DNA from: Cellulophaga sp. F20128
GTDB taxonomy: Bacteria > Bacteroidota > Bacteroidia > Flavobacteriales > Flavobacteriaceae
DNA: 64,000 nucleotides
NCBI RefSeq assembly: GCF_023015805.1
Contig: NZ_JALKBA010000001.1
Location: 124,001-188,000, forward strand
Reading direction: 5' to 3'
A program made the translations under genes and the position numbers. Position 1 is the stretch's first letter. Every line of letters starts with the position of its first letter. The notes under the pieces were generated by a model. The model was given only the letters and a program-made list of their open reading frames with translations. It was not told the DNA's origin and did not search any database. Shown here piece by piece: positions 18,527 to 27,790 of this stretch.

Positions 18527-20203
18527 ATGAAAATTAAATTGATATTTTTTACGGCCATTTTACTCTTTGCACATGTGGGCAATACACAAACCTATGCCAA
18601 AAATGGTATGGTTGTTTCAGACAATATCGCAGCATCTACTGTTGGCACAGCCATTCTTAAACAAGGTGGAAATGCAATTGACGCAGCTGTAGCCACAGCA
18701 TTGGCCTTGGCTGTAACGCACCCACAAGCTGGAAATATCGGAGGGGGTGGATTTTTAGTATATATGAAATCTGATAGTGATGTCACTACAATAGATTTCA
18801 GGGAAAAAGCCCCTCTAAAAGCTTCTGAAACGATGTTTTTAGATGAAAATGGCTCGCTTATCCAAGGCTCAAACCACAATGGTTTACAATCTGTTGGTGT
18901 TCCTGGAACGGTAGCTGGTTTATTTTTTGCTCATAAAAAATACGGCAAACTGCCTTGGATAACCTTGGTGCAACCCGCCATAGATTTAGCAGAACAAGGG
19001 GTTCCCTTATCGTTTACACTATACCAACATGCGCTCTATTATAAAGAAAATGGGGATTCTGATTTTATGGCCAATTACTTTAAAAATGAAGCCGGAGCTC
19101 TTGTGCAAATGGATGAAATTTGGAAACAACCAGCCTTGGCAAATACACTTAAAAGCATACGAGACAAAGGGAAAGACGGATTTTACAAAGGTAAAGTTGC
19201 CAAAGAAATTGCTCGGTTCATGAAAAAAAACGGAGGCATTATTACCTTAAAAGACTTGGAGAAATACGAGGCAATCGAAAGAGCTCCTATGAAAGGAACG
19301 TACAAAGGACATGATATTTATGTTATGGCACCTCCAAGTTCAGGTGGAGTGGCACTTATTGAAATGATGAATATAATGGAATTGGCCAATTTTAAGGAAG
19401 CGCCATTTAACTCTACAGCATATGTACATCTTATGGCTGAAGCTATGCGAAGGGCCTTTGCCGACAGAGCAGAACATTTGGGCGATCCCGATTTTAATTC
19501 AGACTTGCCTTTAGAAAAACTAACCTCCAAAGAATTTGCTAAAAACCGATATGCAAATATTGACTGGCAAAAAGCTTCTGTAAGTGATTCCACAAAATTC
19601 GGTCAAATTTATGACGGCACAAATACAACTCATTTCTCTGTTATCGACAGAGAGGGCAATGCTGTATCCCTAACCTATACTCTAGAACATTCTTATGGTT
19701 CTAGACTTGGGTCACCAAAACTAGGGTTTATATTCAACAATGAAATGGGCGATTTTAATCCCCAACCAGGCTATACCAACAACAATGGAGTAATAGGTTC
19801 GCCAGCAAATATTATTGTACCAGAAAAACGAATGTTATCTAGTATGACCCCTACCATAGTGGCAAAAGACGGCAAGCCTATTTTAATTATTGGAACTCCT
19901 GGGGGTAGAACCATTATTAACACCGTTTTTCAGACCGTATTAAACGTAATAGAATTCAACATGCCGGTTCACAAGGCTATTGAAGCTATGAAAATTCACC
20001 ACCAATGGTTGCCAGATCGTATTTTATACGAAAAAGACCTATTGTCTCCAGACACTATAAAAGCTTTAGAAGCAATGGGACATACTCTGGTTGGCTCTGG
20101 GCAATTAGGCCGATTAATGGGGATAACCATTGATAAAGAAAACAAAGTGTATATAGGTGCTTCAGATTCATCTAGTCCAGATGGTGGAGCAATAGGCTAT
20201 TAA
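18527..20203 (+). CDS. ggt: gamma-glutamyltransferase
   Basis: Hydrolyses or transfers the gamma-glutamyl group of glutathione and related compounds in the periplasm. It has an N-terminal signal peptide (LIFFTAILLFAHVGNTQ) and family signatures GGNAIDAAVATALALAVTHP and GNIGGGGF. The self-cleavage and nucleophile site TTHFSVID has its catalytic Thr at residue 367, so autoproteolysis would give a large subunit of about 345 mature residues and a small subunit of about 190. The small subunit carries the substrate-loop segment SSMTPTIV and GTPGGRTI. Length (558) is normal and all key motifs are intact. Confidence 0.97.
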   Translation: MKIKLIFFTAILLFAHVGNTQTYAKNGMVVSDNIAASTVGTAILKQGGNAIDAAVATALALAVTHPQAGNIGGGGFLVYMKSDSDVTTIDFREKAPLKASETMFLDENGSLIQGSNHNGLQSVGVPGTVAGLFFAHKKYGKLPWITLVQPAIDLAEQGVPLSFTLYQHALYYKENGDSDFMANYFKNEAGALVQMDEIWKQPALANTLKSIRDKGKDGFYKGKVAKEIARFMKKNGGIITLKDLEKYEAIERAPMKGTYKGHDIYVMAPPSSGGVALIEMMNIMELANFKEAPFNSTAYVHLMAEAMRRAFADRAEHLGDPDFNSDLPLEKLTSKEFAKNRYANIDWQKASVSDSTKFGQIYDGTNTTHFSVIDREGNAVSLTYTLEHSYGSRLGSPKLGFIFNNEMGDFNPQPGYTNNNGVIGSPANIIVPEKRMLSSMTPTIVAKDGKPILIIGTPGGRTIINTVFQTVLNVIEFNMPVHKAIEAMKIHHQWLPDRILYEKDLLSPDTIKALEAMGHTLVGSGQLGRLMGITIDKENKVYIGASDSSSPDGGAIGY

Positions 20204-20220
20204 TTTAAAAATGCATTCCA

Positions 20221-20586
20221 TTGAAAACCATCAACCTCAACGAAAAACAAAAAGCGTTTCACAAAGAATGGCATCCACACCAAATTGCTGTTGTAGATAA
20301 CATGCAGGTTCTTTTAGCAAAACTCAAAGGAGAATTTGTTTGGCATGCACACGAGAATGAAGATGAACTTTTTCAAGTATTAAAAGGCACCTTGTACATG
20401 CAATTTAGAGACCGTACTGAGGTAGTAAAGGAGGGTGAAATCATTGTTGTCCCAAAAGGAGTAGAACATTGTCCAAAAACAGAAAATAACGAAGTGGTAG
20501 AAGTATTACTTTTTGAACAACTGTCTACAGCACATACAGGTTCCGTTATAGATAAAAAAACACAAACAGAATATCCAAAAATATAA
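20221..20586 (+). CDS. cupin domain protein
   Basis: A 121-residue single-domain beta-barrel protein starting at TTG; the nearest ATG (20211) is out of frame. Cupin motif 1 is seen as WHAHENEDELFQVLKG and motif 2 as VPKGVEHCPKT, giving the usual His/His/Glu/His metal ligands. Substrate is unknown; proteins of this size often act as small isomerases or sugar or ligand-binding proteins. Its TAA overlaps the ATG of the dehydrogenase gene by one base (TAATG), indicating coupling. Confidence 0.88.
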   Translation: MKTINLNEKQKAFHKEWHPHQIAVVDNMQVLLAKLKGEFVWHAHENEDELFQVLKGTLYMQFRDRTEVVKEGEIIVVPKGVEHCPKTENNEVVEVLLFEQLSTAHTGSVIDKKTQTEYPKI

Positions 20587-21527
20587 TGATGAAAGTATTA
20601 CATTTAGACAAAAATCACCCTTTAATTATTGAACAATTTAAAGAATTTGGTTTTACAAATGATGTAGATTATACAGCCACAAAGGAAGCGGTTGAAGCAA
20701 TAATTGATACCTATGATGGCCTAATCATTAGAAGTCGATTTCCAATTGATAAAACTTTTTTAAACAAGGCTACCAACTTAAAATTTATTGGAAGGCTCGG
20801 TGCTGGTTTAGAAAATATAGATACTGATTATGCTGCTGAAAAAGGTGTTTTTCTTGCTTCTGCTCCAGAAGGGAATAGAAATGCTGTTGGGGAACACACT
20901 TTGGGAATGATTTTATCCCTATTTAATAAGCTAAATAAAGCCGACCGAGAAGTACGCCATGGCAAATGGGATCGAGAAGGAAATCGCGGTATTGAGTTAG
21001 ACGGAAAAACAGTTGGCATCATTGGTTATGGCAATATGGGCAATGCCTTTGCCAAAAAATTAAGAGGTTTTGATGTTGAAGTACTCTGTTACGATCTAAA
21101 AGCCAATGTTGGCAATGAAAATGCAACCCAAGTAAGCCTGAAAGAGTTACAAGAAAGAGCTGATGTCGTAAGCCTACATGTGCCACAAACTGAAGCCACA
21201 AAAAATATGGTGACCAGCAAATTCATCTCAGGTTTTAGCAAGCCATTTTGGTTGTTTAACACCGCCAGAGGCAAATGCGTAAATACTATGGATTTGGTAG
21301 CTGCACTGCAGTCTGGACAAATTTCAGGAGCTGGGTTAGATGTTTTAGAATACGAAAAATCCTCCTTTGAGAATATGTTTACAGACAAGGAATTGCCCAA
21401 AGCCTTTCAATATTTAATTGCTTCAGACAGCGTACTCCTTAGTCCGCACGTAGCTGGGTGGACGATTGAAAGCAAAATAAAACTAGCCCAAACTATAGTT
21501 AACAAGGTAAAAGGAAAATTTTTGTAA
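20586..21527 (+). CDS. D-2-hydroxyacid dehydrogenase (SerA-like)
   Basis: A 313-residue NAD-dependent oxidoreductase acting on 2-hydroxy/2-keto acids. The Rossmann motif is GIIGYGNMGNAFA, the catalytic Arg lies in NTARGKCVN, the acidic helper is in the GLDVLEYE region, and the His is in SPHVAGWT. The sequence resembles phosphoglycerate dehydrogenase-type members without the C-terminal ACT domain. Since the main serine pathway enzyme cannot be excluded, I give no symbol. It is coupled to the upstream cupin gene by a one-base overlap. Confidence 0.92.
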   Translation: MMKVLHLDKNHPLIIEQFKEFGFTNDVDYTATKEAVEAIIDTYDGLIIRSRFPIDKTFLNKATNLKFIGRLGAGLENIDTDYAAEKGVFLASAPEGNRNAVGEHTLGMILSLFNKLNKADREVRHGKWDREGNRGIELDGKTVGIIGYGNMGNAFAKKLRGFDVEVLCYDLKANVGNENATQVSLKELQERADVVSLHVPQTEATKNMVTSKFISGFSKPFWLFNTARGKCVNTMDLVAALQSGQISGAGLDVLEYEKSSFENMFTDKELPKAFQYLIASDSVLLSPHVAGWTIESKIKLAQTIVNKVKGKFL

Positions 21528-21563
21528 CTTTAGTAGATAAATTCCAACAATCTCCTAGTAGTT

Positions 21564-22018
21564 ATGCAATCAAAGGCCACGACAGTAGAACAATACATCG
21601 AAGAACTACCAGAAGATAGAAAACAAGCCATTTCTAATCTTCGCAACATTTTTCTAAAAAAATTACCGCAAGGTTTTCAAGAACAGATGAGTTATGGAAT
21701 GCTAGGGTATGTGGTACCTCATTCCTTATATCCACCCGGGTACCATTGTGACCCAAAACTGCCCCTGCCCTTTATAAATCTAGCTTCACAAAAAAATTTC
21801 ATAGCTATTTACCATTCTGGTGTGTATGCCGATCCGGAACTTTTGCATTGGTTTACAACAGCATACTCCAAAACAATACAGCCAAATTAGATATGGGAAA
21901 AAGCTGTATTCGATTTAAAAAAATGGAAACGATTCCTTATGCACTTATCGGGGAACTGGCTTCTAAAATGACACCACAAGAATGGATAAAATTATACGAG
22001 AAAAACACTAAAAAATAG
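21564..22018 (+). pseudogene. DUF1801 gene broken by a single frameshift
   Basis: The first 103 or so residues (MQSKATTVEQYIEELPED to LLHWFTTAYSK) are a good DUF1801 domain, including the YGMLGYVVPHSLYPPGYHCDP region. The frame then runs to a premature TAG at 21888. The conserved C-terminus (LDMGKSCIRFKK, IPYALIGELASKM, EWIKLYEK) is present in the frame offset by one base and ends at TAG 22016-22018. The break is at about 21870-21874, in a run CCAAAAC, and is consistent with a one-base deletion. A sequencing error or tolerated truncation cannot be ruled out since there is only one lesion. Confidence 0.82.
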
Positions 22019-22025
22019 GATACTT

Positions 22026-22412
22026 ATGAAAAACAGGGTTACTGGCTTGGGCGGATTCTTTTTTAAAACAAAAGATCCTGATAAAATTAAGGAATGGTAC
22101 AAAGACAAATTAGGGCTTAACACAGACCAATATGGCTGTACATTTTGGTGGAAAGACAAAGAAGGTGAGGATTGTTCTACCCAATGGAGTCCTATGAAGG
22201 ATGACACCACCTACTTTGAGCCTAGCAAATCTTCCTTTATGATGAATTTTAGGGTAGAAAATCTAGTTGCTTTACTAGCGGTATTAAAAACGGAAGGTGT
22301 TACCATAGTTGGTGAGATTGAAGAATATAGCTACGGTAAATTCGGATGGATTTTAGACCCAGATGGTAATAAGTTGGAGTTATGGGAACCTGTTGACAAA
22401 GCATTCCTATAA
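22026..22412 (+). CDS. VOC-superfamily protein (glyoxalase/bleomycin resistance-like)
   Basis: A 128-residue protein with the paired beta-alpha-beta-beta-beta modules of the vicinal oxygen chelate superfamily: GLGGFFFKTKDPDKIKEWYKDKLG at the start and DPDGNKLELWEP (containing the C-terminal metal-ligand Glu) at the end. Many members of this exact type are described only as VOC or glyoxalase-like proteins with unknown substrate. It lies just after the DUF1801 pseudogene; small VOC and DUF1801 genes often sit together in Flavobacteriia. Confidence 0.88.
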   Translation: MKNRVTGLGGFFFKTKDPDKIKEWYKDKLGLNTDQYGCTFWWKDKEGEDCSTQWSPMKDDTTYFEPSKSSFMMNFRVENLVALLAVLKTEGVTIVGEIEEYSYGKFGWILDPDGNKLELWEPVDKAFL

Positions 22413-22466
22413 TATTAAAAATAATTGTTACTTTTAACCCTACAATATTAACCAATACAAATTATT

Positions 22467-22859
22467 ATGTCTGAAGAAAATAAAGATTTAGGAGATAAGG
22501 CGAAAGAAGCATTTGAAGATGCCAAAGGCGCAACAAAGGATTTTGCCGAAGATGCAAAACATAGTGCAAAAGAATTTACTGATAGTGCAAAAGAAACTTT
22601 TAATAGCGGTGAAAACAAAAAAATATTAGCTGGAATTCTCGCTATTGTACTTGGAGGATTTGGCGTACATAAATTTATCCTAGGATACAATAAGGAAGGA
22701 ATTATTATGCTTGTTGTTAGTATCGTTGGATGGTTTTTATGTGGAATCCCTTCCATGTTAGTATGGATTGTTGGACTTATTGAAGGTATTATGTATCTAA
22801 CTAAATCTGATCAAGAGTTCTACAACACCTACCAAGTTGGAAGAAAACCTTGGTTCTAA
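22467..22859 (+). CDS. TM2-domain membrane protein with helical N-terminus
   Basis: 130 residues. The first 50 form a charged Ala/Lys/Glu helix with 11-residue-like repeats (KEAFEDAKGATKDFAEDAKHSAKEF), similar to stress or LEA-type amphipathic segments. A TM2 domain follows: two transmembrane helices around KKILAGILAIVLGGFGVHKFILGY and the DxF-type turn, ending in a short cytosolic tail. Function is unknown. It is the last gene before a strong terminator. Confidence 0.88.
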   Translation: MSEENKDLGDKAKEAFEDAKGATKDFAEDAKHSAKEFTDSAKETFNSGENKKILAGILAIVLGGFGVHKFILGYNKEGIIMLVVSIVGWFLCGIPSMLVWIVGLIEGIMYLTKSDQEFYNTYQVGRKPWF

Positions 22860-22888
22860 AAAATAGAAACCTTGAGGAGTAAATATAT

Positions 22889-22925
22889 AAAAGCCGCAAA
22901 AATACATTTTGCGGCTTTACTTTTT
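22889..22925. terminator. intrinsic terminator after the TM2 gene
   Basis: AAAGCCGCAAAA pairs with TTTTGCGGCTTT, followed by a T-rich tract. Symmetric A and T runs could also serve the convergent OlsF-like gene. Confidence 0.88.
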
Positions 22926-22982
22926 GTTTAAAAATCAAAGATCTTGGAACATCAAACCCATAGGTAGGGATCTAACCAATTA

Positions 22983-24788
22983 TTACACTTGTCCGTTATG
23001 TAGTTTTTGTTCTAGTTCTGCCTGAAACTCCTCCATAACAGGTTTAACGGTGCTTTCCGGTAGGTCTGCTATTTTAATATACATTAAGCCATCAACAGAA
23101 TTATTAAACAACGGGTCTACATTAAAAGCCACTACCCTAGCATTCTGCTTAATATACTTCTTAATTAATACTGGCAGACGCAAGTTGCCTGGTTCTACCT
23201 CATCAATTAACCGATCAAACTTGTTTAAATCTGCTTCTGTAGCATCAAAAACAAATTCCTTGTCTGCATCATTCAATTTTACTTTAAATTCTTTCTTGGG
23301 TCGTATGTACTGTGCTACGTATGGATCCCAATAATGAGACTTCATAAACTCAATCATCAAAGATTTAGAAAAATTAGAGAATTGATTGCTTATACTAACC
23401 CCACCAATTAAATACTTATGCTCTGGGTGCCTCAAGGTAGTGTGTACGATTCCTTTCCAAAGTAAAAATAATGGCATAGGTTTTTGCTGGTATTCCTTTA
23501 CAATATAAGCTCGCCCCATTTCAATGGTCTGCTTCATCATCCCATGCAATTCGGGTTCTAATCGAAACAAATCTTGCACATAAAATCCGTCGATTCCATA
23601 TTTCTCATATATTTCAGCGCCCATACCCATACGATATGCACCTACTATAGTTTTAGCCGCATCATCCCATAAAAACAAATGGTGGTAATATTGATCAAAG
23701 GCATCCAAATCGATAGCCTTGTTTGTTCCCTCTCCTATTTCTCTAAAAGTGACTTCTCTTTGCCTGCCTATCTCTTGCAAAATAGAAGGCATATTTTCGG
23801 CCTTTGCCAAAAAGACTTCGTAGGATTTACTCTGTAATAGCCTACAATCCTTTTTCCGCAATTCTTCAATCTCTTTCGCTATAATTTCCTTGCTAATGGG
23901 AGTGATGATTTTTTTGGGTGCCTTTGGTAGTTTAAGTGTTGTAGGAACTTTGTCTATAAGACGCCCTTTTTCATAGGCATTAGCAAGCATGTATGTTTTC
24001 TTGCGCAACAATTCTGTAAAATCGGCAAGGGATTCGTGTTCGTTTTGGGTTTGCACACTAATGGGTTGCCCAATTCTAACTTTTATAGTTCGATGTTTTT
24101 GGGTTGTAACTTCAGAGGGTAATTTTGCCGTTCTAAAAACATCGCTAATCTTAGACAATCGATAAAATAACCTACTATTTTTTGCGTGAAAATAAATGGG
24201 TACTACAGGTACTTCGGCCTTTCTAATTAATTTTAAGGCAGTTTCTTCCCAAGGTTTGTCTACTATTAATTTTCCGTCTCTATAGGTAGACACTTCCCCT
24301 GCCGGAAAAATACCTAAGGGATGTCCTTCCCGAAGATGCAACATTGCATTTTTAAAACCACCCAAACTACTTTTAACATCCTTTCTTCCATCAAAAGGGT
24401 TGACAGGTAATATATAGGGCGACATGGGTTCTATTCTATTCAATAGAAAATTAGCCATTATTTTAAAATCTGACCGGTGTTCTAAAAGTAATTTTAGTAA
24501 TAAAACACCGTCTATTCCCCCTAAAGGATGATTCGAAATTGTAATATAGGCTCCACCTTTCGGAAGCCTTCTAAAATCTTCTTCCGGTATTTCGAACTTA
24601 ATTTTATAGTGCTCTAAAATAGCATCTAAAAAAACCGTACCACTAAGGTGCTTATGATCATCATAGAAAGTATTGATACTAGATATTTTAGTCACTTTCA
24701 TCAATACCCAACCAATAAAAGTACCAAGAAAGCCATATTTATCTACTTTTATGGCTTTTGCGACTTCTTTTGCTGTAACTAATCCCAT
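22983..24788 (-). CDS. olsF: OlsF-like bifunctional aminolipid acyltransferase (PlsC-type + GNAT)
   Basis: A 601-residue two-domain protein. Residues about 45-280 form a glycerolphosphate-acyltransferase-like domain with the catalytic motif NHPLGGID (about residue 86) and FPAGEVST. Residues about 310-600 form an N-acyltransferase (GNAT/hemolysin-like) domain, including REIGEGTNK and YRMGMGAEI. This architecture matches OlsF, described in Serratia and Flavobacterium johnsoniae, which makes ornithine lipids by N- and O-acylation. Membrane-associated action with acyl-ACP as donor is expected. The amino acid acylated here (ornithine, glycine or another) cannot be told from sequence. Confidence 0.82.
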   Translation of the reverse strand: MGLVTAKEVAKAIKVDKYGFLGTFIGWVLMKVTKISSINTFYDDHKHLSGTVFLDAILEHYKIKFEIPEEDFRRLPKGGAYITISNHPLGGIDGVLLLKLLLEHRSDFKIMANFLLNRIEPMSPYILPVNPFDGRKDVKSSLGGFKNAMLHLREGHPLGIFPAGEVSTYRDGKLIVDKPWEETALKLIRKAEVPVVPIYFHAKNSRLFYRLSKISDVFRTAKLPSEVTTQKHRTIKVRIGQPISVQTQNEHESLADFTELLRKKTYMLANAYEKGRLIDKVPTTLKLPKAPKKIITPISKEIIAKEIEELRKKDCRLLQSKSYEVFLAKAENMPSILQEIGRQREVTFREIGEGTNKAIDLDAFDQYYHHLFLWDDAAKTIVGAYRMGMGAEIYEKYGIDGFYVQDLFRLEPELHGMMKQTIEMGRAYIVKEYQQKPMPLFLLWKGIVHTTLRHPEHKYLIGGVSISNQFSNFSKSLMIEFMKSHYWDPYVAQYIRPKKEFKVKLNDADKEFVFDATEADLNKFDRLIDEVEPGNLRLPVLIKKYIKQNARVVAFNVDPLFNNSVDGLMYIKIADLPESTVKPVMEEFQAELEQKLHNGQV

Positions 24789-24877
24789 ACATCATTTTGT
24801 AATAAACAAATATAGCTTATTAGTTTTAATGTTTAAGGTTGTGTTTTTCTTTTAATACTTAAAACCGATGCTAATCT

Positions 24878-26128
24878 TTATTTCACTACCAACTGAACCG
24901 TTTCCTTAGTGCGTTGTTCTAATAAAATTTCTTTCCCTTTTTGGATGCTTGTAATGGCATCGGAACTAAAATGACGAATGGTATAAAGAGAAACCCCTTC
25001 TTGATGTACTACTTTAAACTTTCCTTTTAGAATGTTTAATAAATCCTGAAGCCTATCAAACTTATTATCAATACACAACGAAAAACTAATTGCAGAATTT
25101 TGAATAAGGTCTACCTTCATTTTATGATCGTGTAGCAACTTAAACAATTCACTAATACTATCTTCTACAATAAATGAAAAATCTAAGGAAGACAATTTCA
25201 TTAATACTTGATCTTTTTTAACAATAAAACAAGGCACTAAAGGTTCTATCCCCACCCCTTTTCCAACCGTTGTTCCCGGGTTTAATGGGTTTAAAAATGA
25301 TTTCACATGCAATGGAATTTCTTTGCGCTGCAGTGGTTGCAATGTTTTTGGATGAATTACAGAAGCCCCATAAAAAGCCAATTCTATTGCTTCTCGGTAT
25401 GATATTTTATTTAAAAGCTCAGCATCTTCAAAATACCTAGGATCTGCATTTAAAACACCCGGTACATCTTTCCAGATTGTAACTTCGGTAGCATTTAAAC
25501 AATACGCTAAGATTGCCGCAGAATAATCTGACCCTTCCCGGCCTAAAGTAGTTGTAAAGTTATTGTCATCACTACCTAAAAAACCTTGCGTAATATTTAA
25601 TTTATTTTTATTTATTCCTGCAGAAATCCTTTCTTGGGTTTTGTCCCAATTTACAGTGGCATCCCTATAATTATCATTGGTTTTTATAAAATTTCGTACA
25701 TCTAACCAATTGCTTTGTATGCCCACTTCATTGAGGTATTCACTTAAAATTGTAGTTGCTAATAGCTCTCCATATCCCACAACTTGATCGTACACAAAAC
25801 CTTTTTTTGGCGATTTGTTCCATACCAAAAAACCTTGAACTTCGTCAAATAATGTTTTCACCTTAGTGTAAACTATATGTTGCTTGTTTGGAAAAAGTTC
25901 CTTTACTATAGCATTGTGAAAATCTATTATTTCTTGCACGGCAGCCGGCAAGGAACTCTTATCGTTAAGGTAGGCATTTACAATACTCTCCATTGCATTT
26001 GTAGTTTTACCCATTGCAGAGGCTACAACCAACGTATTGTCGTATCCAACTTGCTGTAACACACTAACAACATTTTTTACACCAGCTGCATCTTTAATAG
26101 ATGCTCCTCCAAACTTAAAAATTCTCAT
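24878..26128 (-). CDS. lysC: aspartate kinase
   Basis: Phosphorylates aspartate as the first step to lysine, threonine and methionine. At 416 residues it is a monofunctional enzyme. The kinase signature KFGGASIKD is at residues 5-13, TLGREGSDYSAAILAY at about 190-205, and a regulatory ACT region occupies about 300-416 (QVLMKLSSLDFSF). The C-terminal part looks shorter and more diverged than in LysC from enteric bacteria, so the feedback inhibitor is uncertain. Its ATG overlaps the TGA of the upstream GNAT gene (ATGA). Confidence 0.93.
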   Translation of the reverse strand: MRIFKFGGASIKDAAGVKNVVSVLQQVGYDNTLVVASAMGKTTNAMESIVNAYLNDKSSLPAAVQEIIDFHNAIVKELFPNKQHIVYTKVKTLFDEVQGFLVWNKSPKKGFVYDQVVGYGELLATTILSEYLNEVGIQSNWLDVRNFIKTNDNYRDATVNWDKTQERISAGINKNKLNITQGFLGSDDNNFTTTLGREGSDYSAAILAYCLNATEVTIWKDVPGVLNADPRYFEDAELLNKISYREAIELAFYGASVIHPKTLQPLQRKEIPLHVKSFLNPLNPGTTVGKGVGIEPLVPCFIVKKDQVLMKLSSLDFSFIVEDSISELFKLLHDHKMKVDLIQNSAISFSLCIDNKFDRLQDLLNILKGKFKVVHQEGVSLYTIRHFSSDAITSIQKGKEILLEQRTKETVQLVVK

Positions 26129-26604
26129 ATATTCTTTATAAAATTTTGTATTCCGTTTTCATCCAAATGCACAACATCCCAATCTCTCTTAACATCTGCA
26201 CCCTTGCTCTCATAAAAATTAATAGCTGGGTCGTTCCAATCTAAAACCTCCCAACAAATACGTTTTACCCCTAACTCATATCCGTATTTAACTACTTCAT
26301 TCAATAATAAGGTACCTAAACCGGTACCTCTCATTTTTTTGGTTACTATTAAATCTTCCAAATGCAATACCACGCCTTTCCATGTAGAATATCGTGTGTA
26401 TACTAAAGCTGTTCCAACAATTTCATTACCAGATTCAGCAACAAAACAGTGAAATAATTTATGAGTTCCAAAGCCATCAGAAATTAAATCATTTACAGTG
26501 ACCTCAACAGCGTTTGGTTCTTTTTCAAATAAGGCTAGTTCATGAATGAGATGAAGCACCTGCTTCATATCTTCCTTTTTTGCCTCTCTTATGCTATAAT
26601 TCAT
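26125..26604 (-). CDS. GNAT family N-acetyltransferase
   Basis: A 159-residue acetyltransferase from the internal start MNYSIREAKKED. The open frame extends to 26739, but I chose 26604 because the family starts there, because a -7 box (26633-26626) lies downstream of the longer start, and because the longer form would overlap fbp on the other strand. The acetyl-CoA loop is seen as KKMRGTGLGTLLLNEV and the C-terminal strand region as NFYESKGA. It resembles diamine or thialysine acetyltransferases (SAT-like), a family guess only. It is translationally coupled to lysC. Confidence 0.88.
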   Translation of the reverse strand: MNYSIREAKKEDMKQVLHLIHELALFEKEPNAVEVTVNDLISDGFGTHKLFHCFVAESGNEIVGTALVYTRYSTWKGVVLHLEDLIVTKKMRGTGLGTLLLNEVVKYGYELGVKRICWEVLDWNDPAINFYESKGADVKRDWDVVHLDENGIQNFIKNI

Positions 26605-26625
26605 ACCATTTTTAAAAATAATCTG

Positions 26626-26633
26626 CAAAGTAA
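26626..26633 (-). promoter_or_regulatory. -7 promoter element for GNAT-lysC
   Basis: The minus strand reads TTACTTTG, one mismatch from TAnnTTTG, 22 nt before the chosen GNAT start codon. Confidence 0.45.
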
Positions 26634-26717
26634 GACGTTTGGGCGACTTTACATTACGAAAACGTTGTAGTATCACAAAATAACCGATATTTGTACTCAA
26701 AATAAACATCTTTCTCA

Positions 26718-27737
26718 ATGAACAAAAAAAACAAGACATTAGGAGAATTCATAATTGAGCATCAATCTTCATTTCAATATTCTTCTGGAGAGCTTTCTAA
26801 ACTTATAAACGCTTTGCGTCTTGCAGCTAAGGTTGTAAACCACGAAGTAAACAAAGCGGGGCTTATCGATATCCTAGGAGCCGCAGGTGATACTAATATT
26901 CAAGGAGAAGACCAACAAAAATTAGATGTCTTAGCTAACGAAAAATTTATTCAAACCTTAAAAAACAGAGAGATTGTTTGTGGTATTGCCTCTGAAGAAG
27001 AAGATGACTTTATCAGTGTAAATAGTAATGACAAACAACACCAAAATAAGTATGTTGTATTAATAGATCCTCTAGACGGCTCTTCCAATATAGATGTAAA
27101 TGTATCTGTTGGTACTATTTTTTCTATTTACCGAAGAGTCACCCCGGTTGGCACACCCGTTGCCATAGAAGATTTTTTGCAACCCGGAAAGAACCAAGTT
27201 GCAGCGGGCTATATTATTTACGGCACCTCTACCATGCTGGTTTATACCACCGGAGATGGTGTAAATGGTTTTACCTTAAACCCTGCAATAGGTACATTTT
27301 ACTTATCACATCCCAACATGCAGTTTCCTGAAAATGGAAAAATATATTCCGTAAATGAAGGGAACTACATTCATTTTCCTCAAGGCGTAAAAGACTATAT
27401 TAAATACTGCCAACAAGAGGAAGGAGACAGACCATATACTTCTAGGTATATTGGGTCTTTGGTGTCGGATTTTCATAGAAATATGATCAAAGGAGGAATT
27501 TATATGTATCCCAAAAGTAGCGTTGCTTCTGACGGAAAATTACGTTTATTATACGAGTGTAATCCTATGGCTTTCTTGGCAGAGCAGGCCAATGGAAAAG
27601 CAAGTGATGGATTCCACCGTATTCTAGATTTAAAACCAGCAGAACTCCACCAACGTGTCCCTTTTTTCTGTGGTAGCACTAAAATGGTTGAAAAAGCAGA
27701 AGAATTTATGAGAAAAAACAATCAGAAACCATCATAA
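26718..27737 (+). CDS. fbp: class I fructose-1,6-bisphosphatase
   Basis: Removes the 1-phosphate from fructose 1,6-bisphosphate in gluconeogenesis. At 339 residues it is the usual class I length. The metal and substrate signature [19 protein letters not shown] is present, preceded by GIASEEEDD, and the sugar-phosphate site region [10 protein letters not shown] and [14 protein letters not shown] is intact. It is transcribed divergently from GNAT-lysC with a 113-nt spacer that must hold both promoters. It ends in a strong symmetric terminator. Confidence 0.97.
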   Translation: MNKKNKTLGEFIIEHQSSFQYSSGELSKLINALRLAAKVVNHEVNKAGLIDILGAAGDTNIQGEDQQKLDVLANEKFIQTLKNREIVCGIASEEEDDFISVNSNDKQHQNKYVVLIDPLDGSSNIDVNVSVGTIFSIYRRVTPVGTPVAIEDFLQPGKNQVAAGYIIYGTSTMLVYTTGDGVNGFTLNPAIGTFYLSHPNMQFPENGKIYSVNEGNYIHFPQGVKDYIKYCQQEEGDRPYTSRYIGSLVSDFHRNMIKGGIYMYPKSSVASDGKLRLLYECNPMAFLAEQANGKASDGFHRILDLKPAELHQRVPFFCGSTKMVEKAEEFMRKNNQKPS

Positions 27738-27740
27738 AAC

Positions 27741-27770
27741 AAAAAGCCGAAGCAATTGCTTCGGCTTTTT
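27741..27770. terminator. bidirectional terminator between fbp and the TerB gene
   Basis: AAAAAGCCGAAGCAATTGCTTCGGCTTTTT is a perfect palindrome of 15 bp with A and T runs at each end. It suits both converging transcripts. Confidence 0.93.
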
Positions 27771-27790
27771 GTTTATAAAACGACATACAA

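Noticed and set aside
21564-22018. Programmed -1 frameshift in the second DUF1801 gene
   Set aside because: The site CCAAAAC is not a canonical slippery heptamer, no stimulating structure is visible, and the other DUF1801 gene also has a nonsense codon. Decay is simpler.
26605-26739. N-terminal extension of the GNAT protein
   Set aside because: It overlaps the divergent fbp start, lies upstream of the -7 box and lacks family similarity.
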